Below are positions 25,127 through 33,450 of a stretch of 51,311 nt of DNA, in pieces. The stretch comes from Sphaerochaeta halotolerans. Its GTDB lineage: Bacteria; Spirochaetota; Spirochaetia; Sphaerochaetales; Sphaerochaetaceae. Both the position numbers and the translations under genes were made by a program. Positions within the stretch are counted from its first letter, which is position 1; every line of letters begins with the position of its first letter. The notes beneath the pieces are model-generated. The model searched no databases. It saw only the letters and a list, made by a program, of their open reading frames with translations, and was not told where the DNA came from. The DNA lies in assembly GCF_003429665.1 (NCBI RefSeq), contig NZ_QUWK01000015.1, forward strand, positions 1 to 51,311. The letters run 5' to 3'.

Positions 25127-27952
25127 TTATTCTTCTATGGTAACCAGCTCCTGGTCGTCATTGAGGATTACATCCTCGCCGGCTACATTGCCGATCTTGT
25201 AACTGACCATGCTGGAAACCCCTGGTTCCATCTGAGTAACCCCCAAAAGGGTCTGACTTCCCATGACGGTGTGCTTATTATGGGTGATGATGATGAATTG
25301 GCTCTTCATGGCGAATTCATCCAACACAGAGAGAAAATACCCGATATTCCGGTCGTCGAGAGCTGCATCAATCTCATCAAGGACACAGAAAGGAGACGGC
25401 TTTACCTGATACGTCGCAAACAACAGTGCTACAGCTGTCATCGACCGCTCCCCACCACTCAAGAGCGAGAGATGGGTTAGTTTTTTTCCTGGAGGCTGAG
25501 CCAGGATGTCAATGCCACTCTCCAAGACATTGTCAGGATCTACCAGGGTGAGTTCGGCTTTACCGCCCCCGAACAGACGACGGAACATCTCCTGGAAGTT
25601 ATGTGCAATCTGTTTGTAGGAGGCAATGAAGAGCTCTTCACTACGGGTCTTGATCTGTGTGATGACAGTATCCAAATCATTCTTGGCCCTGTATAGGTCA
25701 TCCAATTGCTTGCTCAGGAAATCGTATTGTTCCTTTACCTCAGCATACTCTTCTTCAGCCATCTGGTTGATGTATCCCATTCCATCAATCTTCCGCCTGA
25801 CTTCCTCCAGGCGGCTCTTCAAAACAGGGATATCGGGAACTTCATCCTCCATGCGATTCTCGAACTCTTTCAAACTTTTGCCATAGTTCTCAAAGAATGT
25901 GGTGTATACACCGGTGATATTGGTGGCAAGTTGGTCAATCTGCAGTTCCAGCTTTTCCTTCTCTGTCCTGAGAGTCTGCAGTTGTTCATAAGAGGTATTT
26001 TTCTGTTCTTGCTTTTCCCGGATGATTCTGCTTTGTTCCTCAATGACTACCACCAGATCCTTGAGTTCTGCATTCAGAACAGCAATCCGTTCTTTTATCT
26101 GTCCTAGTTCAGCCTCAACACTTCGAATATCTTCCTGTGTTTCATAGATTCTCTCTTGGGCGGTTTCACTGAGTTTCAGTGCATCCTTATATTGATACTC
26201 CTGCTCAGTAAGGGAACGTTGGAGTTTCGAGACCCACTCCTTGGCTCCCTGCTTCTGGGTCAGAAGTTGGTTCATTGCAACCTTCTGGTCACTGATGGCT
26301 TCCTGGTACCGCTCCATTGCCATTGTGAGGTTTTGGTTCTCCTCCCTGAGATATGCAATCCTCTCACGATTAATTTGCATCTGTTTTCTCAGGTTGCCCA
26401 TTTCCTGGTCAAGTCTGCGTTTCTCGCTTATGGTCCCCTCATCTGAGATGAGTTCATCAAGAAAGGTCGGCTGCATTGCCTCGTATGAGTCAAAGAGAGA
26501 CTGAACCTGAGTAAGGTCCTTCAGTAGTGCTCCCTGGAACTGTGCCTGTCTATTCAGGAGGTCCTCTGATGATATTCCAGTCTGCTTCAGTGTAGCAAGA
26601 AAGGTTTGTTCCTCAGCAATACGGCCTTTGAGATGCTCGATACTTTTGAGCAAGGCAGTTCTTGCCTTTTCCTTGTTTTCAAGGGTGTATCCACTTTGTT
26701 TCAGTTTTTCTTCAAGTTGTACGACGATGACATCACCCAACTCCTTGATTCTCTGGGAGAGCGAGTCGCTATCGGCATTAAAGCGGTTGTTTGCATCCTC
26801 AAGATCGAGAATTTCGGTATTCTGGTTACTGATCAAGGTTCTCGTTTGTTCCAAGGATTTCTGGTTCTGTTCAGTCTCTGCCTGCAGTTGTTCGATTGAC
26901 TCCTCAAGGATGGCAATATCGGTAAGTTTCTGGTCAATCTCGTCGGTATCACGCTCGATATGTTCCTGAATCAATTCGGCGCGTGCTCCAGCCTGATCTT
27001 TCTGTTGCAGAAAATCACGGAAGCGTTGGGTCAGCAGGTCAAGCTTATCCGATCTGCCTTTGGTCGCTTCATCCAGTCTTTGCAGTTCGGTCTGCTTGCT
27101 GATTCGCTGTGTCCCAAGGGAGCGGAGTTGTTCCTGCAGTTGCTCAATCTCTTGGTCAAATTCTGTAAGAGAGCCTCTTTGCGATGCATAGGCTTCTTCT
27201 GAGCGCTGTTTCTGCTCAATTTTGTTCTCTCGCAATAGGAGGAAGGATTTGAGCGTTGACAACTGTACATCAACTTCCAGGGAAAACTGTTCTGCTTTAA
27301 GCTCTCGATAGCTGATTGCTTTTGCTGCCTGGTTTTTCTTGGTTTCGTAGGTTCTCTTTACTTCCTTGAGAATGGTTTCCACCTGGAGAATATTCTCATC
27401 AGTCCGTACAAGTTTCCGCTCTGCTTCCTGACTCTGGACTTTGAAACGAGAAATACCAGCAGCCTCTTCAAAGATAAATCGTCGGTCCTCAGGTTTCGAT
27501 GAGAGAATCTGGTCGATTTTGCCCTGCTCCAGAATGGAATATGCGCTCTTGCCGACTCCTGTATCGAAGAAAAGTTCCCTGATATTCTTGAGCAAGACAC
27601 GGTTCTTGTTAAGGTAATACTCGCTCTCTCCAGTACGAAATATTCTTCGTTTGATTTCAACTTCAGGGTCATCAAGCGGAAGATGGTGTTCTTCGTTTGA
27701 GATTACCAAAGAGACTTCTGCAACCTGGAGGGGTTTACGATTGTCTGTTCCATTGAATATTACATCTTCCATCTTTCCTGCACGCAGGGTCTTGGTAGAC
27801 TGTTCACCCAAAACCCATTTGATGGCATCTACAATATTGCTCTTGCCACACCCATTGGGACCCAGCAAGCTGGTGATTCCATCGGCAAATTCCAAACTAA
27901 CCTTATCGGGAAAAGATTTGAAGCCATATAGTTCCAAGCTTTTTAGAAACAA
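25127..27952 (-). CDS. smc: Chromosome segregation ATPase SMC, hinge-reduced
   Basis: 941 residues. The N-terminal head has Walker A GPNGCGKSN (near 31) and the C-terminal head the signature LSLLSGGERS and Walker B FCVLDEIDAALDD; between them lie long Gln/Glu/Leu-rich coiled coils. Typical bacterial SMC is about 1170-1190 residues with a globular hinge of about 150 residues in the middle. Here the coils are separated only by a short segment at about 455-510, with no hinge glycine motifs. SMC organises and segregates the chromosome with ScpA/ScpB, which are not here. Start TTG at 27952 with GAGGG 6 nt upstream; divergent from rnhB. Confidence 0.92.
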   Translation of the reverse strand: MFLKSLELYGFKSFPDKVSLEFADGITSLLGPNGCGKSNIVDAIKWVLGEQSTKTLRAGKMEDVIFNGTDNRKPLQVAEVSLVISNEEHHLPLDDPEVEIKRRIFRTGESEYYLNKNRVLLKNIRELFFDTGVGKSAYSILEQGKIDQILSSKPEDRRFIFEEAAGISRFKVQSQEAERKLVRTDENILQVETILKEVKRTYETKKNQAAKAISYRELKAEQFSLEVDVQLSTLKSFLLLRENKIEQKQRSEEAYASQRGSLTEFDQEIEQLQEQLRSLGTQRISKQTELQRLDEATKGRSDKLDLLTQRFRDFLQQKDQAGARAELIQEHIERDTDEIDQKLTDIAILEESIEQLQAETEQNQKSLEQTRTLISNQNTEILDLEDANNRFNADSDSLSQRIKELGDVIVVQLEEKLKQSGYTLENKEKARTALLKSIEHLKGRIAEEQTFLATLKQTGISSEDLLNRQAQFQGALLKDLTQVQSLFDSYEAMQPTFLDELISDEGTISEKRRLDQEMGNLRKQMQINRERIAYLREENQNLTMAMERYQEAISDQKVAMNQLLTQKQGAKEWVSKLQRSLTEQEYQYKDALKLSETAQERIYETQEDIRSVEAELGQIKERIAVLNAELKDLVVVIEEQSRIIREKQEQKNTSYEQLQTLRTEKEKLELQIDQLATNITGVYTTFFENYGKSLKEFENRMEDEVPDIPVLKSRLEEVRRKIDGMGYINQMAEEEYAEVKEQYDFLSKQLDDLYRAKNDLDTVITQIKTRSEELFIASYKQIAHNFQEMFRRLFGGGKAELTLVDPDNVLESGIDILAQPPGKKLTHLSLLSGGERSMTAVALLFATYQVKPSPFCVLDEIDAALDDRNIGYFLSVLDEFAMKSQFIIITHNKHTVMGSQTLLGVTQMEPGVSSMVSYKIGNVAGEDVILNDDQELVTIEE

Positions 27953-27970
27953 ATTACACCCTCTTTTTGC

Positions 27971-27998
27971 TTGACGTAGTATTCCGTGCGATTATAGC
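27971..27998 (+). promoter_or_regulatory. Promoter of rnhB
   Basis: TTGACG (27971-27976), a 16-bp spacer and TATAGC (27993-27998). The -10 region overlaps the -10 box of the opposing smc promoter. Confidence 0.5.
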
Positions 27999-28018
27999 AT
28001 AAGTTGGCTTTGGGAAAA
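27991..28018 (-). promoter_or_regulatory. Promoter of smc
   Basis: On the minus strand a perfect TATAAT (27996-27991) with a weak TTTTCC (28018-28013) 16 bp upstream. It faces the rnhB promoter and shares its -10 bases. Confidence 0.5.
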
Positions 28019-28033
28019 AGTAGGAGGTGCTGT

Positions 28034-28663
28034 ATGGAATCAATGCTGTTCGACCTGAACGATGAAAAGGGAGTTGTCTGTGGCTTGGATGAAGCTGGAC
28101 GAGGTCCGCTAGCCGGTCCTGTTGTGGCAGCTGCGGTAGTACTCCCTGCAGGTTTTCCCATTGAAATCCTTGGCGATTCAAAGCAACTCTCTGAAAAACA
28201 ACGCTTAGAAGCTGAAATCATTATCAAGGAGCAGGCTCTTGCCTGGGCTGTTGCCTGTGCAACTGCACAGGAGATTGACAAGATCAACATCCTTCAGGCT
28301 TCCTTACTTGCCATGAAACGGGCCTATGAGAAAGTAAAAACACACATTTCAATCGATACTGCACTTGTTGATGGTAACCAAAAGCCCACTCTGGACTGTA
28401 CTGTACAGGCAATCGTTAGGGGGGATGCTACAATTCCTGAAATCATGGCAGCCTCCATTCTGGCAAAGAACCAACGAGACCGTTATATGGTGCTCTGCGA
28501 TGCAAAGTGGCCACTCTACCATTTTGCTAAGCACAAGGGGTATCCTACCAAGGAACATAGGGAAGCCTGTCTGCTCTACGGGCTCTCTCCTATTCATAGG
28601 AAAACATTTTCCATCAAGCAAGAAAACTCAAGAAAGCGCGATGAACAGCAGACGCTCTTCTAG
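28034..28663 (+). CDS. rnhB: Ribonuclease HII
   Basis: 209 residues. GLDEAGRGPLAGPVVAAAVVLP near residue 17 contains the first catalytic Asp-Glu, and the later acidic residues (ALVDGN) are present. It cuts the RNA strand of RNA-DNA hybrids and removes ribonucleotides from DNA. The ATG at 28034 follows AGGAGG by 7 nt; an in-frame upstream extension to 28004 would include the ribosome-binding site and is rejected. Divergent from smc and convergent with the PUR-domain gene. Confidence 0.95.
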   Translation: MESMLFDLNDEKGVVCGLDEAGRGPLAGPVVAAAVVLPAGFPIEILGDSKQLSEKQRLEAEIIIKEQALAWAVACATAQEIDKINILQASLLAMKRAYEKVKTHISIDTALVDGNQKPTLDCTVQAIVRGDATIPEIMAASILAKNQRDRYMVLCDAKWPLYHFAKHKGYPTKEHREACLLYGLSPIHRKTFSIKQENSRKRDEQQTLF

Positions 28664-28675
28664 GAAGACGAAAAA

Positions 28676-28693
28676 GGCAGCCAATCGGCTGCC
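28676..28693. terminator. Bidirectional terminator between rnhB and the PUR-domain gene
   Basis: Perfect 7-bp stem GGCAGCC/GGCTGCC with an AATC loop. Five A lie upstream on the plus strand, giving T5 for minus-strand transcripts, and T7 lies about 10 nt downstream on the plus strand. It can end both convergent genes. Confidence 0.8.
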
Positions 28694-28698
28694 CTCTA

Positions 28699-28941
28699 TT
28701 AGTCTTTTTTTGCGTTCTGCTTGAGGAAATCCAAGGATTTCTGCAGTTCTTTCAAAAATTCTCCCAAATCTTCTTGGTAGACGATAATCGATTGTCTAAT
28801 GTATCGATCGTTGTCGGGAGTACCTTTGCTTTCCACCAGATTGAGGAACATGTCCCCATAGATGTTCTCTTTTACATTAAAGAAATAAGTCCTGTCATTT
28901 TTTACAAGTCTTGTTGAATACACTTCTCCACGTTGTCCCAC
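28699..28941 (-). CDS. PUR-domain nucleic-acid-binding protein (DUF3276, BpuR-like)
   Basis: 80 residues: GEVYSTRLVKNDRTYFFNVKEN, a short acidic segment and a C-terminal helix EDLGEFLKELQKSLDFL, matching the bacterial PUR-alpha-like domain. The Borrelia homologue BpuR binds DNA and RNA and modulates gene expression. The GTG at 28941 has GAGGA about 9 nt upstream. The order smc - rnhB - pur fits what I recall of Borrelia (BB0045-BB0047), which supports the assignment. Confidence 0.85.
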   Translation of the reverse strand: MGQRGEVYSTRLVKNDRTYFFNVKENIYGDMFLNLVESKGTPDNDRYIRQSIIVYQEDLGEFLKELQKSLDFLKQNAKKD

Positions 28942-29014
28942 GCTTTTAATCCTCGCTTAACTGTTTCTATGATACTTGTACCAGTGTTGTGCTCCCTCTG
29001 TCAACTGGAGGTAC

Positions 29015-29043
29015 TTGACGCAAATTCCAGAATGTTTTATATA
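29015..29043 (+). promoter_or_regulatory. Promoter of tRNA-Gly
   Basis: TTGACG (29015-29020), a 17-bp spacer and TATATA (29038-29043), about 17 nt before the first tRNA base. Confidence 0.65.
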
Positions 29044-29059
29044 CATGAATACAGAGTAA

Positions 29060-29130
29060 GCGCCTTTCGTATAATGGTATTACCTCAGCCTTCCAAGCTG
29101 AAGAAGCGGGTTCGACTCCCGTAGGGCGCT
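29060..29130 (+). tRNA. tRNA-Gly (anticodon TCC)
   Basis: Cloverleaf folds by eye: acceptor GCGCCTT/AGGGCGC (one G-T pair), anticodon stem CAGC/GCTG with loop CTTCCAA, and T arm CGGG-TTCGACT-CCCG. CCA is not encoded. It is flanked by its own promoter and terminator and marks the left border of an AT-rich accessory stretch. Confidence 0.95.
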
Positions 29131-29168
29131 CTAGATAAGAACCACTTACACTATAAAGAATTGAATAG

Positions 29169-29194
29169 CCCACACTACACTGTGTGGGTTTTTT
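29169..29194 (+). terminator. Terminator after tRNA-Gly
   Basis: Stem CCCACAC/GTGTGGG (29169-29175 with 29182-29188), loop TACACT, then six T. Confidence 0.85.
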
Positions 29195-29508
29195 CTTGTC
29201 CTGTGGTTTGCTTGACTTACATCAGATTCTACATCAGTTGTATTCGTGGCGCTCTTGCTTTATCAACAGCCAGTAATTTACTCACTTGTGAGAGTTTTCA
29301 GAAGAAGCAAAATAAAGGCTACTATTCTACAAAGTGTACATCAATAAGGGAAGTGTTCTCAAGGCTTTAACTGCAGGTCACTCGTGCATATCCAGATGTA
29401 GGTTGCACTGGAATTTGTACAACTTGTGCAGGATTCGATGCTCAACTTCTTTCCGGTAATAACCTAGCCCCTTCTATTTCTTAATATTATGGTTCTTGGT
29501 AAATGCAA
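29195..29508. other. Gene-free stretch downstream of tRNA-Gly
   Basis: About 310 bp with no convincing gene, promoter or repeat. I looked for a copy of the tRNA-Gly 3' end that would mark an integrated element and found none in the window. Confidence 0.5.
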
Positions 29509-29745
29509 TCAATACATCATTGCACCTATAACAATTAAAAGAATAAAAATCATAATAATTATGCCAATGATCCATAGAACTCCTCTTGCAGCTGTCTGGC
29601 CAGCACTCGGAGTATTAATAGTTCTCTTTTCTACTATCGTTTTACCTGTTTCTTGATCCGTCCTGGTTATAGTTTCTTCTTTCTTATTTGATTTAAAAGC
29701 TAATACTAAAACAAACACGATTGCGAATAGAATTAAAAACCACAT
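29509..29745 (-). CDS. Small membrane protein of unknown function
   Basis: 78 residues with two predicted membrane helices: residues about 2-17 (FLILFAIVFVLVLAF) and about 56-77 (WIIGIIIMIFILLIVIGAMM), joined by a charged, Thr-rich loop (ETITRTDQETGKTIVEKRT). AGGAGG lies about 9 nt before the ATG, which argues that it is expressed. Very AT-rich compared with the core genes, so probably acquired. No family recognised. Confidence 0.6.
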   Translation of the reverse strand: MWFLILFAIVFVLVLAFKSNKKEETITRTDQETGKTIVEKRTINTPSAGQTAARGVLWIIGIIIMIFILLIVIGAMMY

Positions 29746-29903
29746 TAATATTCTCCTCCTCTTATGTTTGTCGCCAATAGCATATATTTATTCTATATCC
29801 GTATACATATTTTCTCAATATAAATATTTATATATGTGATAAATATGCCAAAAACACTGCTCTGAAAGTTGTTAATATTTTCTGATCCACACTCAATATA
29901 TTT

Positions 29904-30227
29904 CAAACTGGGTATCTACTTGACTCATGTACACGCTACAGCCAGTGTATTTCCATGAGGTCATCAAATCAAATATCAGAGAATAGATATTGGGGAAACA
30001 TCAGGGTGCGGTGAGTAGAAAGCATAAGGGGTACTATTTAGATAAGTTTATATTTAGGTTTAAGGTCAATAGAAAGGATCTCAACCTCACATGAGAAACT
30101 GTTCTACCGGTTGTTGGAGAATGCGATATGCATCAAATCGACTTCCTATGGCAACTGATTGAAAAAAGCGGAAACTGATAGACCTCTATATATAGTTGCA
30201 ACCTAAGTCAAGTGGATACCCAGTTTC
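29904..30227. mobile_element. Internally deleted IS21-like element (remnant)
   Basis: A 21-bp inverted repeat with one mismatch bounds about 320 bp: 29905-29925 (AAACTGGGTATCTACTTGAC plus T) and its complement at 30206-30226. Inside, near the right end, is a short frame like the C-terminus of the IstB helper ATPase. Full IS21 elements are about 2-2.5 kb, so most of istA and istB would be missing. The family call rests on the IstB-like tail and is tentative. Confidence 0.45.
30081..30158 (+). pseudogene. Fragment resembling the C-terminus of IstB
   Basis: The frame reads EKLFYRLLENAICIKSTSYG then Asn and stop. This resembles the IstB C-terminal pattern LLDRLLxxAxxIxIxGxSYR, with the final residues altered. 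No start and no upstream ATPase motifs remain. Confidence 0.4.
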
Positions 30228-30379
30228 ACGAATTTGAATAACTTGTAAGAGTTTTACCTCCTAATACATAGTGGTGCCTAAATTTGAGTGAATTGAGTGG
30301 ATCAGTTAGGCCGAAACCTCCAGTCCATCTACCCTAAAATATTGTGATTTCTGCCAAGAGCGTGTACGTTAGATAGAGA

Positions 30380-31330
30380 ATGATACTCAGTGCAAGCAGA
30401 AGAACCGATATTCCTGCATTCTATACGGATTGGTTCCTGAACAGAATCAAGGAACGGTATGTCCTTTCCAGAAATCCCATCAATCCAAGGCAGGTCAGTA
30501 AGATAGATTTGTCTCCTGAACTCATTGATTGTATTGTCTTCTGGACAAAGAACCCTGCCCCACTCATTGTAAGACTGAAAGAACTGGAAGCATATCATTA
30601 CTATTTCCAGTTTACGCTCAATGCATATGAGGCAGATGTAGAACCTGGACTGGCAAGCAAACACGTATCGTTGGTCAATACATTCATGCACCTTTCTGAG
30701 AGAATTGGAAAGGAACGTGTGATCTGGAGATACGATCCAATGCTTCTTACTGACAGATATACGGTGTCATATCATATCCAACATTTTATCGCCCTCGCAG
30801 AAAAGCTGAAGGATGCAACTCAGCGTTGCGTTATTAGTTTTATCGATTTCCCCAAAAGAATTTCCAGGGCAATGAGTGCCTTGGGGTATCGAGCACCAGA
30901 TTTCAATGAAATGCATACAATTGCAAGAGCGTTTTCGGGCATTGCTAGTGAGAATGGCATTACCCTCGAAACCTGTGCTGAAGCCATAGATCTATCGACC
31001 TATGGCATCAGTCATGGGAAATGCATTGATGATGCCCTGATTTCTCGAATCTCTGGAAAACCTCTTCACCTTAAGAAAGATGCTAACCAAAGAGCAGCAT
31101 GCTCTTGTGTGCCAAGTGTGGATATAGGCCTGAACAACACCTGTATGCATGGATGCAAATACTGTTATGCCTCTTTCAACAACGAAGCACTTCTACAAAA
31201 CCGAGAGCATTATGATGCATTCTCTCCAATCCTCTGTAGCAAGATCACCGAGGATGACGTTATTCGTGAAAGAAAGGATACACAATCCAGAAACGCTCTG
31301 CAGTTGAATTTACCATTCGTATCGTCATAG
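30380..31330 (+). CDS. DUF1848 family protein with a C-terminal CX3CX2C motif
   Basis: 316 residues, the DUF1848 family: ILSASRRTDIPAFY at the start, VFWTKNPAPL near 53, RYDPMLLTD near 117. The C-terminal part has CSC (241, 243) and CMHGCKYC (255, 259, 262), a CX3CX2C spacing as in radical SAM enzymes followed by an aromatic residue, preceded by VDIGLNNT. An Fe-S cluster is likely; the function is unknown. The ATG at 30380 has no good Shine-Dalgarno sequence; a weak promoter (TTGTGA, 17 bp, TACGTT) ends 9 nt upstream. It lies in the accessory patch after the IS remnant. Confidence 0.8.
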   Translation: MILSASRRTDIPAFYTDWFLNRIKERYVLSRNPINPRQVSKIDLSPELIDCIVFWTKNPAPLIVRLKELEAYHYYFQFTLNAYEADVEPGLASKHVSLVNTFMHLSERIGKERVIWRYDPMLLTDRYTVSYHIQHFIALAEKLKDATQRCVISFIDFPKRISRAMSALGYRAPDFNEMHTIARAFSGIASENGITLETCAEAIDLSTYGISHGKCIDDALISRISGKPLHLKKDANQRAACSCVPSVDIGLNNTCMHGCKYCYASFNNEALLQNREHYDAFSPILCSKITEDDVIRERKDTQSRNALQLNLPFVSS

Positions 31331-31570
31331 CTAATTCAAGTTTTTATTGAAATACACAGGTAGTGTTACCTTATCGCTGGTTGCCTTCTGCTTTTCTTGG
31401 GGATATTCTCCCACGGATACAGCTATTCCCCCATAGAAGGTATTCATATGGGAGATTAATATTGCTATGCCCTTTTTCCTAGCGTTTCTTGAAAGTAATC
31501 TCGATACATAACCTAAACATAAGACTCTCAAATTACCAGGAAACAACCCTTCAGAGTCTCGTCTTTGCAC
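31331..31570 (-). CDS. Doubtful small open frame
   Basis: 79 codons from a GTG at 31570, with no ribosome-binding site and no recognised motif, 27 nt downstream of the phosphofructokinase stop on the same strand. It could be a decayed gene end or chance; listed because nothing else occupies 31331-31597. Confidence 0.2.
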   Translation of the reverse strand: MQRRDSEGLFPGNLRVLCLGYVSRLLSRNARKKGIAILISHMNTFYGGIAVSVGEYPQEKQKATSDKVTLPVYFNKNLN

Positions 31571-31597
31571 ATGGGCCTGTGTAGTCTCTTTTGGTAC

Positions 31598-32668
31598 TCA
31601 GGAGCCCAGACATACCCCGATATCCTTGACACAGGTAAGTAGGTAGTGGTCCTTGGGAATATATTTGACCGGACCAGCGACTTTCTCCAAAGGAACTGTC
31701 ACAAGCCTGTTGTTTTGGACTGCCATCATGTTACCCCACTTGTCCTTCATAATCTCCTGGGCACAACGACTTCCCAGTGAGGTGGAAAGCAATCGATCGT
31801 AGGGAGTTGGAGTGCCACCACGCTGGACATAGCCAAGAATGGTTACCCGAGCTTCCCTTCCCGTGAGTCGCTCCAAGTGGGCAGCCAGCTGTGGGGTACG
31901 GGTCTTGAGCATCTCCTCAACCTTATCCTTGCCACCTTCCTCTTCTAGAACCTTTGCCATACTCTTGGACATAGCTCCCTCAGCAACCACTACAATACTG
32001 AACTTCTTCCCTTCTCGGGTTCGTCTGAGAATTGCATCAGCAACCACCTGTTCATCATAGGGAATCTCAGGGAGCAGAATGACATCTGCACCACCGGCAA
32101 TACCAGCACCCAGGGCAAGCCATCCCACTTTGTGTCCCATTGTCTCCAGGATGATGATACGATGATGACTGCTGGCGGTACTATGCAACCGGTCGACTGC
32201 CTCGGTGGCAATCATCATAGCAGTATCATAGCCAAAGGAAACATCCGTATGCATTATATCATTGTCGATGGTCTTGGGAAGCGTCAGGATATTCAATCCA
32301 GCATTTGCCAGACGGTAGGAGTTCTTCTGGGTTCCCCCTCCACCAAGGCAGACAAGCCCGCTGAGATGATTCGAATGATAGTTTTCCACTATGACATCGG
32401 TCATGTCCATGATTTTTCCGCCTACCGGCATTTTATGGGGCTTGTCTCGGCTGGAACCCAGAATGGTACCACCCCGTGTGATTATACCGGAGAGGTATGC
32501 ATCATTGAGTTCAACAAACCGATTCTCCATCAATCCACGGTACCCATCAAGGTAACCGATCAAGGTGTATCCACCCTCATGTAGCAACGTCTTTCCTACC
32601 GCTCGTATGGCTGAATTCAACCCAGGGGTATCTCCACCAGAGGTCAGGATCCCAATCAACTTGCTCAT
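31598..32668 (-). CDS. pfkA: Phosphofructokinase, phosphoryl donor uncertain
   Basis: 356 residues of the PfkA superfamily, phosphorylating fructose 6-phosphate. Visible are [12 protein letters not shown] (9-18), [10 protein letters not shown] (109-118), PKTIDND (131-137) with the catalytic Asp, and ETMGHKVGW (175-183). At the position that separates donors it has Gly (as in ATP enzymes), but the TIDND motif is preceded by Lys, which is typical of PPi-dependent and group III enzymes, and the usual Mg-binding Asp of GGDG is Gly. ATP, PPi or even polyphosphate are therefore open. The ATG is 5 nt after the ParA stop with AAGGAG in the ParA tail, so it is the last gene of the ppk operon. Confidence 0.85.
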   Translation of the reverse strand: MSKLIGILTSGGDTPGLNSAIRAVGKTLLHEGGYTLIGYLDGYRGLMENRFVELNDAYLSGIITRGGTILGSSRDKPHKMPVGGKIMDMTDVIVENYHSNHLSGLVCLGGGGTQKNSYRLANAGLNILTLPKTIDNDIMHTDVSFGYDTAMMIATEAVDRLHSTASSHHRIIILETMGHKVGWLALGAGIAGGADVILLPEIPYDEQVVADAILRRTREGKKFSIVVVAEGAMSKSMAKVLEEEGGKDKVEEMLKTRTPQLAAHLERLTGREARVTILGYVQRGGTPTPYDRLLSTSLGSRCAQEIMKDKWGNMMAVQNNRLVTVPLEKVAGPVKYIPKDHYLLTCVKDIGVCLGS

Positions 32669-32673
32669 CGATA

Positions 32674-33450
32674 TTACTCCTTCTTATCAGTATGCTCACT
32701 CGGTGAACGTTCACGCAAAAATGGTACCAATTCCTCATACAAACCACGGAAGGCTAGTGCGCCTTTCCCCTTGGGTTTGCTTGTTACCACTGGTTTCTGT
32801 ATCTCACCCATTTTCTCTATCTCACTCGCGAAAGGAATCACACTTTGCAACGCCTCACTTCTATCTAACAACTCAGCTGCTATCTTCACCTGCAGTTTTT
32901 TCCTTCTATCGAGCATGGAAACTACCAGATGTACCTGAGTATCCTTCTGCTGTAAACGCTCCAACTCACCCAACAATTGTTCATATGCAAGTACCGCAAA
33001 AGGGGTAGGGACCACTGGAACCAACACTATATCTGAGGCATACAAGACATTCTCACTGACCAAGCTCATGGTTGGTGATGCATCGATAATGACCAAGTCA
33101 TAGGTAGGGATCAACTCTTCCAGTCGTTTTTCCAACCGATGATGAGAGTGCTTCTTCGCATCAAAAAGAATGGAAAGATAGCGATATGCTGTTGAGGAAG
33201 GAAGTATATCCAGAGAAGAGAAATTGGTAGCCTGAATCTGCTTTGTCAGTTGCTTCCCCCCCTTTACCAACGCAGAGGCATCATGGCTCTTCTTTGGCTT
33301 TACATCCAGCAAATAGCTGCTTGAACCGAGCGGGTCAAGGTCGAGCAACAAGGTCCGCTGCCCGGCCATTGCAGAGAGCACTGCCAGATTCACACTGAGG
33401 GTGCTCTTGCCAACTCCACCCTTGATGCTGTATACGGCCAGTGTTCTCAT
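32674..33450 (-). CDS. ParA/MinD-type ATPase in the polyphosphate operon
   Basis: 258 residues. It has the deviant Walker A with signature lysine, [10 protein letters not shown] (8-17), Walker A' [12 protein letters not shown] near 36 and Walker [11 protein letters not shown] near 116, as in Soj/ParA proteins that form ATP-dependent dimers on DNA and position cargo. No ParB gene and no parS-like repeat are nearby. It overlaps the CHAD gene by 4 bp and nearly abuts pfkA. Family knowledge says orphan ParA proteins position plasmids, carboxysomes, chemoreceptors or storage granules; here a polyphosphate body is the obvious candidate cargo (inference). A charged C-terminal tail ([13 protein letters not shown]) follows the ATPase fold. 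Confidence 0.85.
   Translation of the reverse strand: MRTLAVYSIKGGVGKSTLSVNLAVLSAMAGQRTLLLDLDPLGSSSYLLDVKPKKSHDASALVKGGKQLTKQIQATNFSSLDILPSSTAYRYLSILFDAKKHSHHRLEKRLEELIPTYDLVIIDASPTMSLVSENVLYASDIVLVPVVPTPFAVLAYEQLLGELERLQQKDTQVHLVVSMLDRRKKLQVKIAAELLDRSEALQSVIPFASEIEKMGEIQKPVVTSKPKGKGALAFRGLYEELVPFLRERSPSEHTDKKE

Larger units (their letters stand above)
29746..30379. other. AT-rich intergenic region with a decayed insertion element
   Basis: About 630 bp without an intact gene. Its only structure is the inverted-repeat-bounded remnant at 29904-30227. The rest is AT-rich and shows no promoter I would trust apart from a weak one ahead of 30380 (TTGTGA at 30342, 17 bp, TACGTT at 30365). Confidence 0.5.

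Noticed and set aside
29101-31597. Integrated element using the tRNA-Gly 3' end as attachment site
   Set aside because: No second copy of the tRNA 3' end and no integrase gene were found in the window.
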